Source: Paraktedonobacter sp034437695 (GTDB lineage Bacteria > Chloroflexota > Ktedonobacteria > Ktedonobacterales > Ktedonobacteraceae). From it: 64,000 bases of DNA. The position numbers were made by a program, and so were the translations under genes. Location: positions 1 to 64,000 of the forward strand of contig DAOTTJ010000047.1 of the NCBI GenBank assembly GCA_034437695.1. The letters are read 5' to 3'. The notes under the pieces were generated by a model that made no database searches, was not told where the DNA came from, and saw only the letters and a list, made by a program, of their open reading frames with translations. How positions within the stretch are numbered: the stretch's first letter is position 1; each line of letters opens with the position of its first letter. Shown here in pieces: positions 18,744-27,926 of the stretch.

Positions 18744-18801
18744 ATGGGTGGGGCGGTCTTGCCCGACCATTAGGGAAGGACAAAAAACCTCCCTGTGAAA
18801 A
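18744..18801 (+). repeat. Dispersed non-coding repeat, copy 1
   Basis: The block from GGGTGGGGCGGTCTTG through AGGGAAGGACAAAAAACCT to TGTGAAAA closely matches 29855-29911 in the same orientation. Neither copy lies in a gene. This copy ends 34 bases upstream of a promoter. Confidence 0.6.
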
Positions 18802-18834
18802 CTATCTCGAATGGCTACGATGAGCAAGATTCTC

Positions 18835-18863
18835 TTGATTATCGTACTGCGATTGGCTATACT
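18835..18863 (+). promoter_or_regulatory. Promoter of the small gene at 18899
   Basis: TTGATT (18835-18840) and TATACT (18858-18863) are separated by exactly 17 bases, about 36 bases upstream of the start codon. Confidence 0.6.
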
Positions 18864-18898
18864 CCTTCCAGGAAATAGATATGAGAGGGAGATTTTCG

Positions 18899-19315
18899 AT
18901 GAGCCAGAACAAGCCACAGGTAGGCTATTTAAGAAGCTGTATGGACAGGCGTTTCCTGGCCCCAACTCGTCAGGCATTTGAACAGATTGCGAGACTTGGG
19001 GCGACCGAGTATTATCACGAAGCTTTTGCTGGCGGGACGCTTGGAGTTCAGCCCGAGGTCAACGGTGCTCAGTACGTGTACGATCGTTCTTTTAAACATG
19101 AGCAAGATTTTACCTTGATCTACATGGGTTGGCAGGTCCATCTCGACCATTGTGGCGGACTTCCAGGCAAGACAGATCCACAGATAGAAGAGGCGTTCAG
19201 GGATTTAATCTATAGCGGAGACATACAAAGAACCTATCCCCAGGTGAGGCATGTCTTCTTTGTCGCTCAAACGAAGAATGGTCAGCCTGCCGTTGAGGTT
19301 ATAAGTATGGGCTAA
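18899..19315 (+). CDS. Conserved hypothetical protein, 138 aa
   Basis: I do not recognise a named family. The protein has a CMDRRF motif near the N-terminus (GYLRSCMDRRFLAPTRQAFE), a YYHEAFAGGTLGV segment, a central IYMGWQVHLDHCGG stretch and a hydrophobic VRHVFFVAQ strand. The C-M-D-R-R and H-x-D-H-C-G-G pattern recalls metal or nucleotide-binding folds such as carbonic-anhydrase-like proteins, but that is only a resemblance. ATG 18899 is preferred over 18881 because AGGGAG lies eight bases upstream. It has its own promoter and terminator, so it is a single-gene unit. Confidence 0.75.
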   Translation: MSQNKPQVGYLRSCMDRRFLAPTRQAFEQIARLGATEYYHEAFAGGTLGVQPEVNGAQYVYDRSFKHEQDFTLIYMGWQVHLDHCGGLPGKTDPQIEEAFRDLIYSGDIQRTYPQVRHVFFVAQTKNGQPAVEVISMG

Positions 19316-19325
19316 CAATAGATGG

Positions 19326-19363
19326 GTAGACTCAGGTGGCAACTGCCCATAGCCTGAGTCTAC
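19326..19363. terminator. Terminator between convergent genes
   Basis: GTAGACTCAGG (19326-19336) pairs perfectly with CCTGAGTCTAC (19353-19363). It starts 10 bases after the small gene's stop and 33 bases before the end of the minus-strand rph gene. Confidence 0.65.
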
Positions 19364-19395
19364 TTATCTAGAAAAACGAAACAACATCTTCCCCA

Positions 19396-22011
19396 TTATA
19401 AGATTTCTACATAGCCCTCTGTTCCATTCACGCGAATTCGTTGCCCATCTTTTATCAGTTTGGTAGCACGTTCCACTCCGATCACTGCTGGTAAGCCATA
19501 TTCACGTGCGATCACTGCTCCATGAGTCATCAGCCCACCAACTTCAGTGACCAGGCCTTTTATGGAGACAAACAAGGGTGTCCAGCTTGGGTCTGTAAAG
19601 GTGGTGACAACTATATCTCCATCTTCCAGATCCGCATCTTCCATGCGTAAGATGACACGTGCTCGTCCCTCTATCACTCCACCAGAAACGGGTAAACCGA
19701 CCATTGCTTCGGCTGGGAGATTTTCCCGTTTGTACTTACCTGCAATAATTTCTCCATCAGACGTGAGAACACGTGGCGGAGTGAGTTTTTCATAGCATAG
19801 GTACTCGTCTTCTCGTTGACCGATGATCTGGTCATCCAGTTTCTTTGTGTATACAACTTCGCGAAGTTCTTCAAAAGTGAGGTAGAAGATATCTTCTTTT
19901 TCATGCAGAACATTGGCTTGTACGAGTTGTTCGGCTTCTTTCAGTAAAGCCTGCTTATAAACGAAGTAGCGATGAACCAAGCCGTACTTTGGATATTCAC
20001 GGTACCCGATGAAATTTCGGATGAGGCTGATCATTCGTTTTGTCTCTTTGGCTTTTTGTTCACCATCTGGTAATTGCTTCAAGCGGTCGAGTACCTCTTG
20101 TTCTTTTTTCAATGCTTCCTGTCGCCCTTGCTCAAATCTCCGCTTGCTTTCACCTGGTTCAAAGTTTTTGATGTTACTGAGAATCAGGGGAACAAGAATC
20201 GTTGGTCTTTCGCTCCAACGAGGTCTCGTAATATCGATTTCCCCGGCACAGCGCATTCCATAGGTGTTGAGATAAGCAGAGAGCGCGTCCCGGCTTTCCT
20301 GCCCCCCATCAAACTGAAGCAGTTCATCCAAAAAGCTTTCACCTTTTCCATGCTGTAAGTAATTGATTACTTCAGGATAAGGGCGAATGACATCTGCGAC
20401 ATCCAATAGCTCCAGACCCATTTCCGAAGTGATATTATTTGACACCGATTGAGAAAGCGTGTCTGCTACGTTTTTTTCACCTAACCACTCCTTCATGTGT
20501 TCATTGATCCATGAGGAAGCGTTCATAGCAGTCATAATCACCCCAAAACCTTGCGGACCAGATAAGCTCTTCTTCAATTGCTGAATGTCTTCCAAAATAA
20601 AATCAATCAGATCAGATCCTGATTTCGCTTTGATGTTTTGCTTTAGCTCTTCTATTAATGTTTCACTCCGCTTGATCAAATCAGAAACGATTGCCGGATC
20701 GTATTCGTTGAGTGTTTGAAAATCCGCGAGCGACCGACCTTGATTGCTTTTACCGGGAGTCTTTTCTTGCTTCTCATCTGGTAACGATTGTATAAAATCT
20801 CCCCGTTCTATGATGGTTACCAATGCATCTTTTATGAGCGGATCGCCTTTTCCCATAACATCTACTATCCTTTCTCTGCTAACAGGTGAAGCCAGCAGAG
20901 GCGTAACATCAACAAACAATCTTCCACCAGCTTTACGCATCAGTGCATTCGTGGTTAACAGGAAAAAAGACAATCCCAATGGTTTCATTGGGTCGGTCAT
21001 CATCTGTCCGTGACCAACAGATACATACACGTGATTTTCCTGATCAATTGCTTCAGGAATAGGGTACAGAGTAGTAATTGGCCGAGTCTGGACAATGTAA
21101 AATGTCTCATCAACCAGGCACCATTCGATGTCCTGGGGGCAACCGAAATGTGCTTCGATCTTTCGGCCTATGCGCTCAAGCTGCAACATCTGCTCATCCA
21201 TCAGCGCTTGCCTGTTCTGCCGCTCAGGTTCAATCTCCTGGGCTTTCGTACCGCCATCTTTTAAGGCAGAAATAGCCAGCTTCTTGGTGGATATCTTCTT
21301 CTCGATAATCTTGCCATCACGTACTTTATAGCTATCCGCATTTACTAGCCCGGAGACCAGGGCCTCACCAAGTCCGAAGCTGGCATCAATGGATAATACT
21401 TTCCGATGAGAGGTGACGGGATCGGCAGTAAATACAATCCCCGCCACCTGCGGGAAGACCATCTTTTGCACAACTACAGACAGATGGACTTCCCGGTGGT
21501 CGAAGCCATTTTGCAGGCGGTACATGACTGCTCTCTCGGTAAACAGCGATGCACAGCACTTGCTGATATGCTTGAGGATTGCCTCTTCTCCGAGAATGTT
21601 CAAATATGTATCCTGCTGGCCTGCAAAGGAGGCCGTTGGTAAATCCTCTGCCGTTGCGCTGGATCGCACTGCGTAGGCACGTTTTTCTCCAAGCCTGGTG
21701 AGGTGGCGGGTGATCTCTTCATGCATGTCTTCAGGGATGGCTACCCCTTCGATGACCCTGCGAATCTCACCACTCAGTTCACTGATTTTCTTCCGGTCTT
21801 CCACTTTGAGAAGCGCTAACTGATCAAGTAATAAGTTTATCGACGACGTCTCCCCAATGATACGCTGAAAGGCTTCCGTAGAAAGACAAAAGCCATCTGG
21901 TACGCGTATTCCTTCTATCTTGGAGAGTTCCCCCAGGTTCGCACCTTTCCCCCCAACAACTATGCGTTTTGTTTGGTCAATGTCTTGAAAACCAAGCACA
22001 TAGGAACTCAT
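19396..22011 (-). CDS. rph: Rifamycin-inactivating phosphotransferase
   Basis: This 871-residue protein has the three-part build of rifampin phosphotransferases. The N-terminal ATP-grasp domain has VGGKGANLGELS, RSSATAEDLPTASFAGQQDT and DIEWCLVDETFYIVQTRPIT. The middle part is the rifamycin-binding helical domain. The C-terminal swivel domain carries the phospho-His motif GGLMTHGAVIAREYGLP. The enzyme moves the beta-phosphate of ATP to the C21 hydroxyl of rifamycins, giving AMP and phosphate. ATG 22011 follows GGAGG; the open frame extends 47 codons further upstream. As remembered, the sequence is strikingly close to Bacillus/Paenibacillus Rph, and the gene looks AT-richer than its neighbours, which suggests transfer from Firmicutes. 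It stands alone. Confidence 0.9.
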   Translation of the reverse strand: MSSYVLGFQDIDQTKRIVVGGKGANLGELSKIEGIRVPDGFCLSTEAFQRIIGETSSINLLLDQLALLKVEDRKKISELSGEIRRVIEGVAIPEDMHEEITRHLTRLGEKRAYAVRSSATAEDLPTASFAGQQDTYLNILGEEAILKHISKCCASLFTERAVMYRLQNGFDHREVHLSVVVQKMVFPQVAGIVFTADPVTSHRKVLSIDASFGLGEALVSGLVNADSYKVRDGKIIEKKISTKKLAISALKDGGTKAQEIEPERQNRQALMDEQMLQLERIGRKIEAHFGCPQDIEWCLVDETFYIVQTRPITTLYPIPEAIDQENHVYVSVGHGQMMTDPMKPLGLSFFLLTTNALMRKAGGRLFVDVTPLLASPVSRERIVDVMGKGDPLIKDALVTIIERGDFIQSLPDEKQEKTPGKSNQGRSLADFQTLNEYDPAIVSDLIKRSETLIEELKQNIKAKSGSDLIDFILEDIQQLKKSLSGPQGFGVIMTAMNASSWINEHMKEWLGEKNVADTLSQSVSNNITSEMGLELLDVADVIRPYPEVINYLQHGKGESFLDELLQFDGGQESRDALSAYLNTYGMRCAGEIDITRPRWSERPTILVPLILSNIKNFEPGESKRRFEQGRQEALKKEQEVLDRLKQLPDGEQKAKETKRMISLIRNFIGYREYPKYGLVHRYFVYKQALLKEAEQLVQANVLHEKEDIFYLTFEELREVVYTKKLDDQIIGQREDEYLCYEKLTPPRVLTSDGEIIAGKYKRENLPAEAMVGLPVSGGVIEGRARVILRMEDADLEDGDIVVTTFTDPSWTPLFVSIKGLVTEVGGLMTHGAVIAREYGLPAVIGVERATKLIKDGQRIRVNGTEGYVEIL

Positions 22012-22358
22012 CTGTTTCCCTCCTCTGGCAAATCCTTCTTTGATAAGGTGGATGACATCCTTCAGGCTAAAACGTTTGTGCTTCTTAGCCCAGTATACAA
22101 ACAACCCCCTTTCGCACACAGCGAGGATCTGGCACACGCCTGATGAGGCCATGTGCTGATTTCAGCATACACAAGAGGTATCTTTGCTCAATGGAGAGCT
22201 TTCACCTCAGGTGCGAAAGATGCGCGTCACTTCCGTGTGAGTATAGAGGAAAGAACCCCAAAAAAGATCGTCCAAAAAGGCAGTGTGCGAGTAGACAGGA
22301 GGTGATACAATAAAAGTGGGAACAAGTGTGCTCGTTTTTGGGACATTTACTACGAGGT
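22012..22358. other. Upstream region of rph
   Basis: The 141 bases before the rph start stay open in frame with it and read like a protein (SLKDVIHLIKEGFARGGK), either a degenerate N-terminal piece or chance. The remainder (22153-22358) shows no gene or clear RNA. I did not see the rifamycin-associated element described upstream of actinomycete rph genes. Confidence 0.35.
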
Positions 22359-23222
22359 TCAAACACCCATAATTGTGGCAACGTAGTGCTGCGTTTCAAC
22401 TGGCATACAACTGAGCCAGTTCGCCCCACAGGCGTTCTCGGCATTTTGTAACGATCCAGATCCCGCGTTATAGGCGGCCAGCGCTTTGGCGTAGCCACCA
22501 TACTGTTTCGCATAGCGAGCCATCATCTGCGCGGCAGCCTGCAATGCCTGGGTCGGGTTGAACGGATTGATCCCTAACCCGGCAGCTGTACCCGGCTCAA
22601 ATTGTGCAATGCCTTCTGCTCCACCAGGCGAAACCGCGTAGGGATTGAAACCACTTTCCAGGGTAATCTGGCGCACAAAGTAGACAGGGGAGATGCCGGC
22701 ATTCGTCGCGTCTTGCTCTGCCAGTACGACAAGCTGGCTGCGAGGAATAGTCATCGGTGGCAGACCACTGCTGCTATTGGCGTTCGCTGTATTATTGGTA
22801 CTGCTGGTGCTGACCGTCGGCTGAATGTTGTTCTGCGCATCCAGACTCTGCAAGTTTGTCCGCGCCGATTGCAGGAGAGAACCCAGCCTGGAGGTGAGGT
22901 TCCACGCACCCTGACCACTCGCGAGCGGCACCAGGGTCACTAACGTTCCCCCTAAGGCCAGCAGGATAATCAGCATGACGATGATATAGCGCGTACGCAG
23001 TTTTAAACGTCTGACGAGTATCTCACTGGTTGGAGCCTTCTTGCTGCGCTTTGTCTCGGCAGGAATAACCAGAACACGATTGGCCACAACCGGGGGTTTG
23101 GAAGATGCTCTGCTCCCAGGAAGCTCATCTATCATAGCTACAGCTTGCGGTCTGTTTTGCTCAACCTCTTGTGGCTTCTCATTCTTTGGAAATAGACTCA
23201 CTTGCTGCATACCCTGACGCAT
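22359..23222 (-). CDS. Membrane-anchored lytic transglycosylase (SLT domain)
   Basis: A charged cytoplasmic N-terminus (about 75 residues) leads to one transmembrane helix (IIVMLIILLALGGTLVTLVP), a Ser/Thr/Asn-rich linker and a C-terminal SLT domain. The catalytic Glu is in ITLESGFNPYAVSPGGAEGI, followed by AQFEPGTAAGLGI and YNAGSG, the standard goose-lysozyme-like motifs. It cleaves peptidoglycan between MurNAc and GlcNAc outside the membrane. The length of 287 residues suits a single-domain enzyme. A second in-frame ATG (residue 5) is possible. Confidence 0.85.
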   Translation of the reverse strand: MRQGMQQVSLFPKNEKPQEVEQNRPQAVAMIDELPGSRASSKPPVVANRVLVIPAETKRSKKAPTSEILVRRLKLRTRYIIVMLIILLALGGTLVTLVPLASGQGAWNLTSRLGSLLQSARTNLQSLDAQNNIQPTVSTSSTNNTANANSSSGLPPMTIPRSQLVVLAEQDATNAGISPVYFVRQITLESGFNPYAVSPGGAEGIAQFEPGTAAGLGINPFNPTQALQAAAQMMARYAKQYGGYAKALAAYNAGSGSLQNAENACGANWLSCMPVETQHYVATIMGV

Positions 23223-23597
23223 GATGCCTCCTTATCACAAAATAGGCAGGCGTCACACCTTTGACTAAAAGCCTGCTTGTATTAGTCTACCGAGGTAGAT
23301 TGGCATACGTCAATCGTTCGGGGAGAGAAGCGGTAAAAAATAGGCCGAAACTCCCATTGCTGGAGAGAATTCGAGCCGACCTGGCTCATCACTACTTACA
23401 AATTCTCCTGGCTACTTGTAGATCCCAAGATTCTGTGGGAAATTTCTGTACAATTCTGCTGGCCATAAGATATACTCTGACGAGAATGCTGGGTCAAGCG
23501 GTATCAAGAGCAAGGATTGGCTGGACTCGTTACGACGGCGCGAAAGGATATGGGTACGCTCCGAACAGTGCGTGTTGTTTCTGGAGGCGGAAAGGGA
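23223..23597. other. Intergenic region before the ATPase remnant
   Basis: No gene was found. A small palindrome, TCTACC-GA-GGTAGA (23286-23299), lies in the divergent promoter region between the transglycosylase and the ATPase gene and may be an operator. Confidence 0.35.
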
Positions 23598-26221
23598 ATG
23601 AACGCTATGGAACCCTCGACCAATCGACCTCTCCGGTGCTCGCAGATCATCGGTCGAACCGCTGCATTCGCTGCTCTTTGCTCGCTTGTAGAGCAAGCCA
23701 AAGAGGGGCAAGGTCACATTGCACTGATCGCGGGAGAGGCGGGGATCGGCAAATCACTTCTGGTGAGTGAGTTGAAAACCACTGCCGTTGCCCGGAAGTT
23801 CCTGGTTGTGCAGGGCGTCTGCTTCCCGACGGATCTGACCTATCCCTACTCACCCTTGCTCGACCTCTTGCGTGCGCTCGTGGCTTCCAACCCGAGCGTC
23901 TCGCTCACTGCCGAGGTCTCGACCTTAGCTCGTGATCTCTTTCCTTTGCTCCCTGAACTAGTTCCTGACCAAGCAATCTCACCCTCACGTCTCGAACCCG
24001 AACAAGAGAAACGCCGTCTTTTCGCTGTCCTGGCGACATTCTTTCTCCACCTGTCAACACAGACCCCCGTGCTTCTGATCATTGAGGATGTACACTGGAG
24101 CGACGACACGAGCCTGGACTTTCTTCACTATCTGGCACGGCGCTCTGCGTCTCAGCCACTTCTGCTCCTGATCACGTACCGCCATGAAGAGATACGGCCA
24201 GCGTTGAGCAACTGGCTTGCACAACTCGACCAAGAACGGCTCGCTCATGTGGTCAGGCTCGTGCCTCTTTCTCGTATCGAGGTCGATACGATATTGTCAA
24301 CCATCTTTGAGGAGCGGCACACCAGTGTCGACATGCGCCGCTTTCTGCATGGGGAACTCCTGGACGCTCTCTACACGCTGACAGAAGGCAACCCCTTTTT
24401 CATCGAGGAAACACTCAGCTCGCTCATCGCAGCCGGTGATATTTACTCCTTCCAGGGCTATTGGCATCGCAAGGCTGGTAGTGAGATCTCTATTCCACGA
24501 AGCGTCCAGGACTCAGTAGACCGGCGAACGGCACGCGTGAGCGAGGCAGCCAGACATGTGTTGACCCTGGCTGCCGTGGCCGGGCGGCACTTTGATTTTG
24601 CCCTCCTCCAACAGCTTACCCAGTATGATGAGCACCAACTCCTCTTGCTCATGAAAGAGTTGATCTCTGCTCAACTCGTGGTCGAAGAATCTGCTGACCA
24701 GTTTGCGTTTCGACACGCGTTGACGCGACAAGCCATTTATAGCCAATTGCTTACCCGTGAGCGTCGCATGCTACACCAGACTATTGCCGAAACCATGCAG
24801 CAGTCTGTCACAGCCAATCTGCCCCTGGAGGATCTCGCTTCGCATTTTTATCGGCGCAAGACTGGCAGAAAGCCGGAGCCTATGCACAACGCGCTGGGGA
24901 AAAAGCGCTAGGGCTGTATGCGCACCGTGCGGCCGTCGACTATTTCACCTGGGCGCTCTCTGCGGCTCATCATCTGTCTCTCCCTCCTGCACTTGCGTTG
25001 TACCGCGCACGCGGGCAGGCATATGAAACGCTCGGCGACTACACCCAGGCATTGGATGGTGCTCGCGAGGCGAATAATCGCTCGGCAGAATGGCAAAGCG
25101 CTATTGACCCTGGGGTTTCTGTGGGCAAGACGCGACTACACGCAGGCAGAATCATGGTTTCGCCAGGCGCTGGTCTTAGCGCAGTCGCTCAATGATCCGG
25201 CTCTCTACGCGCATAGCCTCAACCGCATCGGCAATTGGCACCTGAATGCGGAGCACCCACACGAGGCCCTGAGCGCCCACCGAGAGGCATTGACGATTTT
25301 TGAGCACCTCCAGGATTCCCCTGGCATCGCGGAGACACTGGACCTGCTGGGCATGACAAGCTATCTTGGGGGCGATCTGATTGGGGTACTGCATACTACC
25401 AGCAGGCAGTCGTGCTCTTTCGTCGGCTGGGGAACAAGCCTGGCAACCTTAGCGTTGCGAGGTCCGACCTCTCAAACGGATACCCTGGTCTCGGTAGCGA
25501 GTTTAACCGAAGGAATCCAGGACGCTGAACTCGCTTTACGCATTGCACGCGAGATTGGACAGCGCTCTGCTGAAGCGTATGTGCTCTTCCAGCTAGGACT
25601 CTGTCTGGGATCTCAGGGAGAGTACGGGCGTGCTATAGCGACAGCGCGGCAGAGCCTGGACATCTCTGAGGAAATTGAGCATCGCCAATGGCAAACGGCC
25701 GCCCATACCGTTCTCGGGGGAATAGATAGCGGCCTGCTCGCCTACCCGCAGGCCCTTGAGCACTTCAAGCAAGCGTTGGCACTTGCACAGGAGATCGGCT
25801 CCATCTTTTGGACACACATCACGATGGGATACCTCGCCTCTACAGCCATCTTGCTGCATGATCTTCCCCAGGCGGAAACGATCCTGCATGCCACACCAAG
25901 TTCTGATAGGCCCGCGCAAACGATGGCACAGCATATGGTCTGGGGTGCATCCGTGGAACTTGCACTCGCACGGGGAAAGCCTACTCACGCCTTAGAAATG
26001 CTCGATCAGTTGATCCCTTCCACCACACAGGGAGCTGAGGGGCAAAGCAGCCTGCGCGTCTTAAAACTGCGCGGCGAAGCACTCGTGGCATTACAACAAC
26101 CAGCCGAAGCCGAAATGGCCTTCACGAGCGCATACGAGATTGCTCGGACGCAGGGAGTGCGGCCGAGGCACCTGCACCTGTGTATTTCCCTCGGCAATCT
26201 CTATCATGCCGAGGCTCGACA
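23598..26221 (+). pseudogene. Broken AAA-ATPase/TPR (MalT-like) regulator
   Basis: The N-terminal part (23598 to about 24890) is an AAA ATPase: IIGRTAAFAALCSLVEQA, Walker A GEAGIGKS, Walker B LLIIEDVHWSDD, then a winged region (DRRTARVSEAARHVLTLAAV). A frameshift near 24880 moves the reading to HRAAVDYFTWALSAAHHLSL; at least one more shift near 25100 is needed before the TPR array, which then runs to about 26221. There the frame passes without warning into a PIG-L deacetylase remnant, so the normal C-terminus is lost. The start follows GGCGGAAAGGGA. It cannot make a full-length regulator. Confidence 0.7.
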
Positions 26222-26598
26222 GAAGGAACTACTGGACATGGTGGAAGTACTTGGCATTGGCTCTGTTGATTTTCTTGACTGCCCTGATGGAGATCTTGAC
26301 CAGGCCGATTCGTGCCTTGATCGTCGGGAAGATCGTCGGCCATCTCCGACATATCAGGCCAGATGTTGTTATCACCTTTGGACCCTATGGTGGATATGGA
26401 CACCCGGATCACATTGCTATTTCCCAGTTGACTACGACGGCGATTGTGGAGGCCGCTAACCCGCTCTCGCCGTTCTCCCAGCAGTTGGTTCCACACAGTG
26501 TCTCAAAGTTCTATTACATGGCCGAGACCGATATGATTCCCATTGTCTACTAGGGACACCAGGTGGCCTATCATTTCGTGCGCAAGGTCAACGCTTGA
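26222..26598 (+). pseudogene. C-terminal piece of a PIG-L/LmbE deacetylase
   Basis: The frame of the preceding TPR gene continues as VEVLGIGSVDFLDCPDGDLD. After a frameshift near 26320 it gives IVGHLRHIRPDVVITFGPYG and then GYGHPDHIAISQ. The H-P-D-H motif and the preceding D-V-V-I-T-F pattern are typical of PIG-L/LmbE N-acetylglucosaminyl deacetylases (mycothiol or bacillithiol-type). The first zinc motif and N-terminal half are missing. The fragment is fused in frame to the TPR gene, evidence of a deletion joining two genes. Confidence 0.65.
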
Positions 26599-26624
26599 AT
26601 AAAGAATAACCATGCCGAGGCCAG

Positions 26625-26657
26625 AAAATCGCCAGTTTCATGCTGGCGATTTTTTTA
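26625..26657 (+). terminator. Rho-independent terminator
   Basis: AAAATCGCCAG and CTGGCGATTTT form a perfect stem with a TTTCATG loop followed by a T-run, just after the PIG-L remnant. Confidence 0.85.
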
Positions 26658-26741
26658 ATGGCAGATCAACGTGTCAAAACCTGGCGTCTTTCATAAGGAA
26701 GTGACACAAAAGAGAGACCCGCAAAATCTTGGAATTTATAG

Positions 26742-27500
26742 TTAATCGCCACTATCGCCACTATCGGATGTGGTTACATTGATGGTGATATTCATATTGG
26801 GAGTCGTTTTGCTCGTAATCTGGTACATTCCATCTGTGTCAAAGGCCACACTCACGGTCTGACCTGGTTGCACGATCAGCCCGCTATCAAGTTGAGAGGG
26901 ATCGCCGCTCTTAGGTTGGCAGTGCTGATCCACTCCTATGCAGAGGATCTGCGTAACTCCATTGGCCGGATTGCGAAAATGGATGGTGTCTCCGTCATTA
27001 ATGTCGACGGCAGTAGTACGAAGAAAACCAGTACTGGTCATGCTAATGTTGGGATTGACGAAGACATGCCAGAACAAACCTATGCTGATAGCTACAACAC
27101 CGAAAATAACGAACAACCCACTAACCCGGTTACCCAGAGACTTGCCCCCTATCATCCTGGCTACCCGCGACAGGAGTACCAGTATGAGTATAACCACAAC
27201 TGCACCTATGATCAGATCTATAGTATTGAATGGCAGATCTCCCTGGTAGAAGATGGCTGGGGGTTGAGATTGGATTTTGGCGACGATGAAGATCACACCG
27301 AAGCATATGCCAATAAAAACCAGTAGAACGAGGAAACACCCCATGCAACCGGTCCGTCGCTTGCGGTTCACACGGGAATATGGACCAACTGGGCTTACGA
27401 AACCAGGCTGAGGATAGGAATTATTGGGGTTATATGGGTCATTCGGACTATAAGGATTGTTCGGCGGATACTGGCCAAATGGGCTGTTCTGGTTAAACAT
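26742..27500 (-). CDS. Membrane protein with extracellular cupredoxin-like domain
   Basis: A Pro/Asn/Tyr-rich N-terminus (repeats of N-P-Y-x-P-N-D/N) is followed by three hydrophobic helices (about residues 50-75, 92-110 and 125-145). The extracytoplasmic C-terminal domain (about 150-252) has the beta pattern of cupredoxins (GDTIHFRNPANG, VQPGQTVSVAFDTDGMYQIT). A full blue-copper ligand set is not evident; CIGVDQHC offers two Cys and a His. ATG 27500 begins the Asn-rich motif; AAAAGG lies immediately before it. Upstream in-frame ATGs (27536, 27587) lack ribosome sites. The function is unknown. Confidence 0.75.
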   Translation of the reverse strand: MFNQNSPFGQYPPNNPYSPNDPYNPNNSYPQPGFVSPVGPYSRVNRKRRTGCMGCFLVLLVFIGICFGVIFIVAKIQSQPPAIFYQGDLPFNTIDLIIGAVVVILILVLLSRVARMIGGKSLGNRVSGLFVIFGVVAISIGLFWHVFVNPNISMTSTGFLRTTAVDINDGDTIHFRNPANGVTQILCIGVDQHCQPKSGDPSQLDSGLIVQPGQTVSVAFDTDGMYQITSKTTPNMNITINVTTSDSGDSGD

Positions 27501-27639
27501 CCTTTTATTCTTTCTGGTCCCCACGGGACGCTTCATGCTTTGTTTGCTCGTTTTCACGAAAAGTATAACAGAGCATCGCGTCTCCACCTATGAAGGTGCT
27601 CATAACCAGAGAGTGAAGTATCCCCCATCACAACGGCTC

Positions 27640-27855
27640 TAATGACTTTTGGTATGACCTTCTTCTTTATCGCGCTTCATAACGGTGCGTGCGGCCACTT
27701 CTAATAATCGATTCTCAATGTCCTTGCTCCTACATTCCTACAGTGTGGAAGGTTCCAGCACCTTGCTTGTCTGCGATCTCCCTTGCTTCGCTAAGGAAAC
27801 TCACGTTATAATGAAACATGCGCCGCGCTTTCTGCTGGCCAGGGCATTCTTGTAG
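27640..27855 (-). pseudogene. Possible remnant of a small unknown gene
   Basis: Two minus-strand pieces in different frames have natural composition: EFLQECPGQQKARRMFHYNV followed by SFLSEAREIADKQGAG (about 27720-27850), and ENRLLEVAARTVMKRDKEEG followed by HTKSH and stop (27640-27720). Together they could be one frameshifted gene. I do not recognise it. Otherwise 27501-27926 holds only the promoter region of the hydrolase gene. Confidence 0.25.
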
Positions 27856-27926
27856 AAACTCACCAGACGAATTAAAGCAAGGTCAGGAGCATCTTTTGCT
27901 CACGATCTATCTATGGAGGCTGAGAT

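Larger units (their letters stand above)
18000..18898. other. Gene-poor stretch with degenerate ORF pieces and hairpins
   Basis: There is no complete gene. Plus-strand pieces with protein-like composition (MWTEQVVTQIISQGQDSSAN near 18090; WQSYRRYIRDNLWLKFSPQW near 18320-18460) suggest one decayed gene in several frames, which I cannot identify. The right part is non-coding, with a 22-bp perfect hairpin, a short AGGGGT/ACCCCT-type hairpin near 18640 and a dispersed repeat. Confidence 0.4.
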
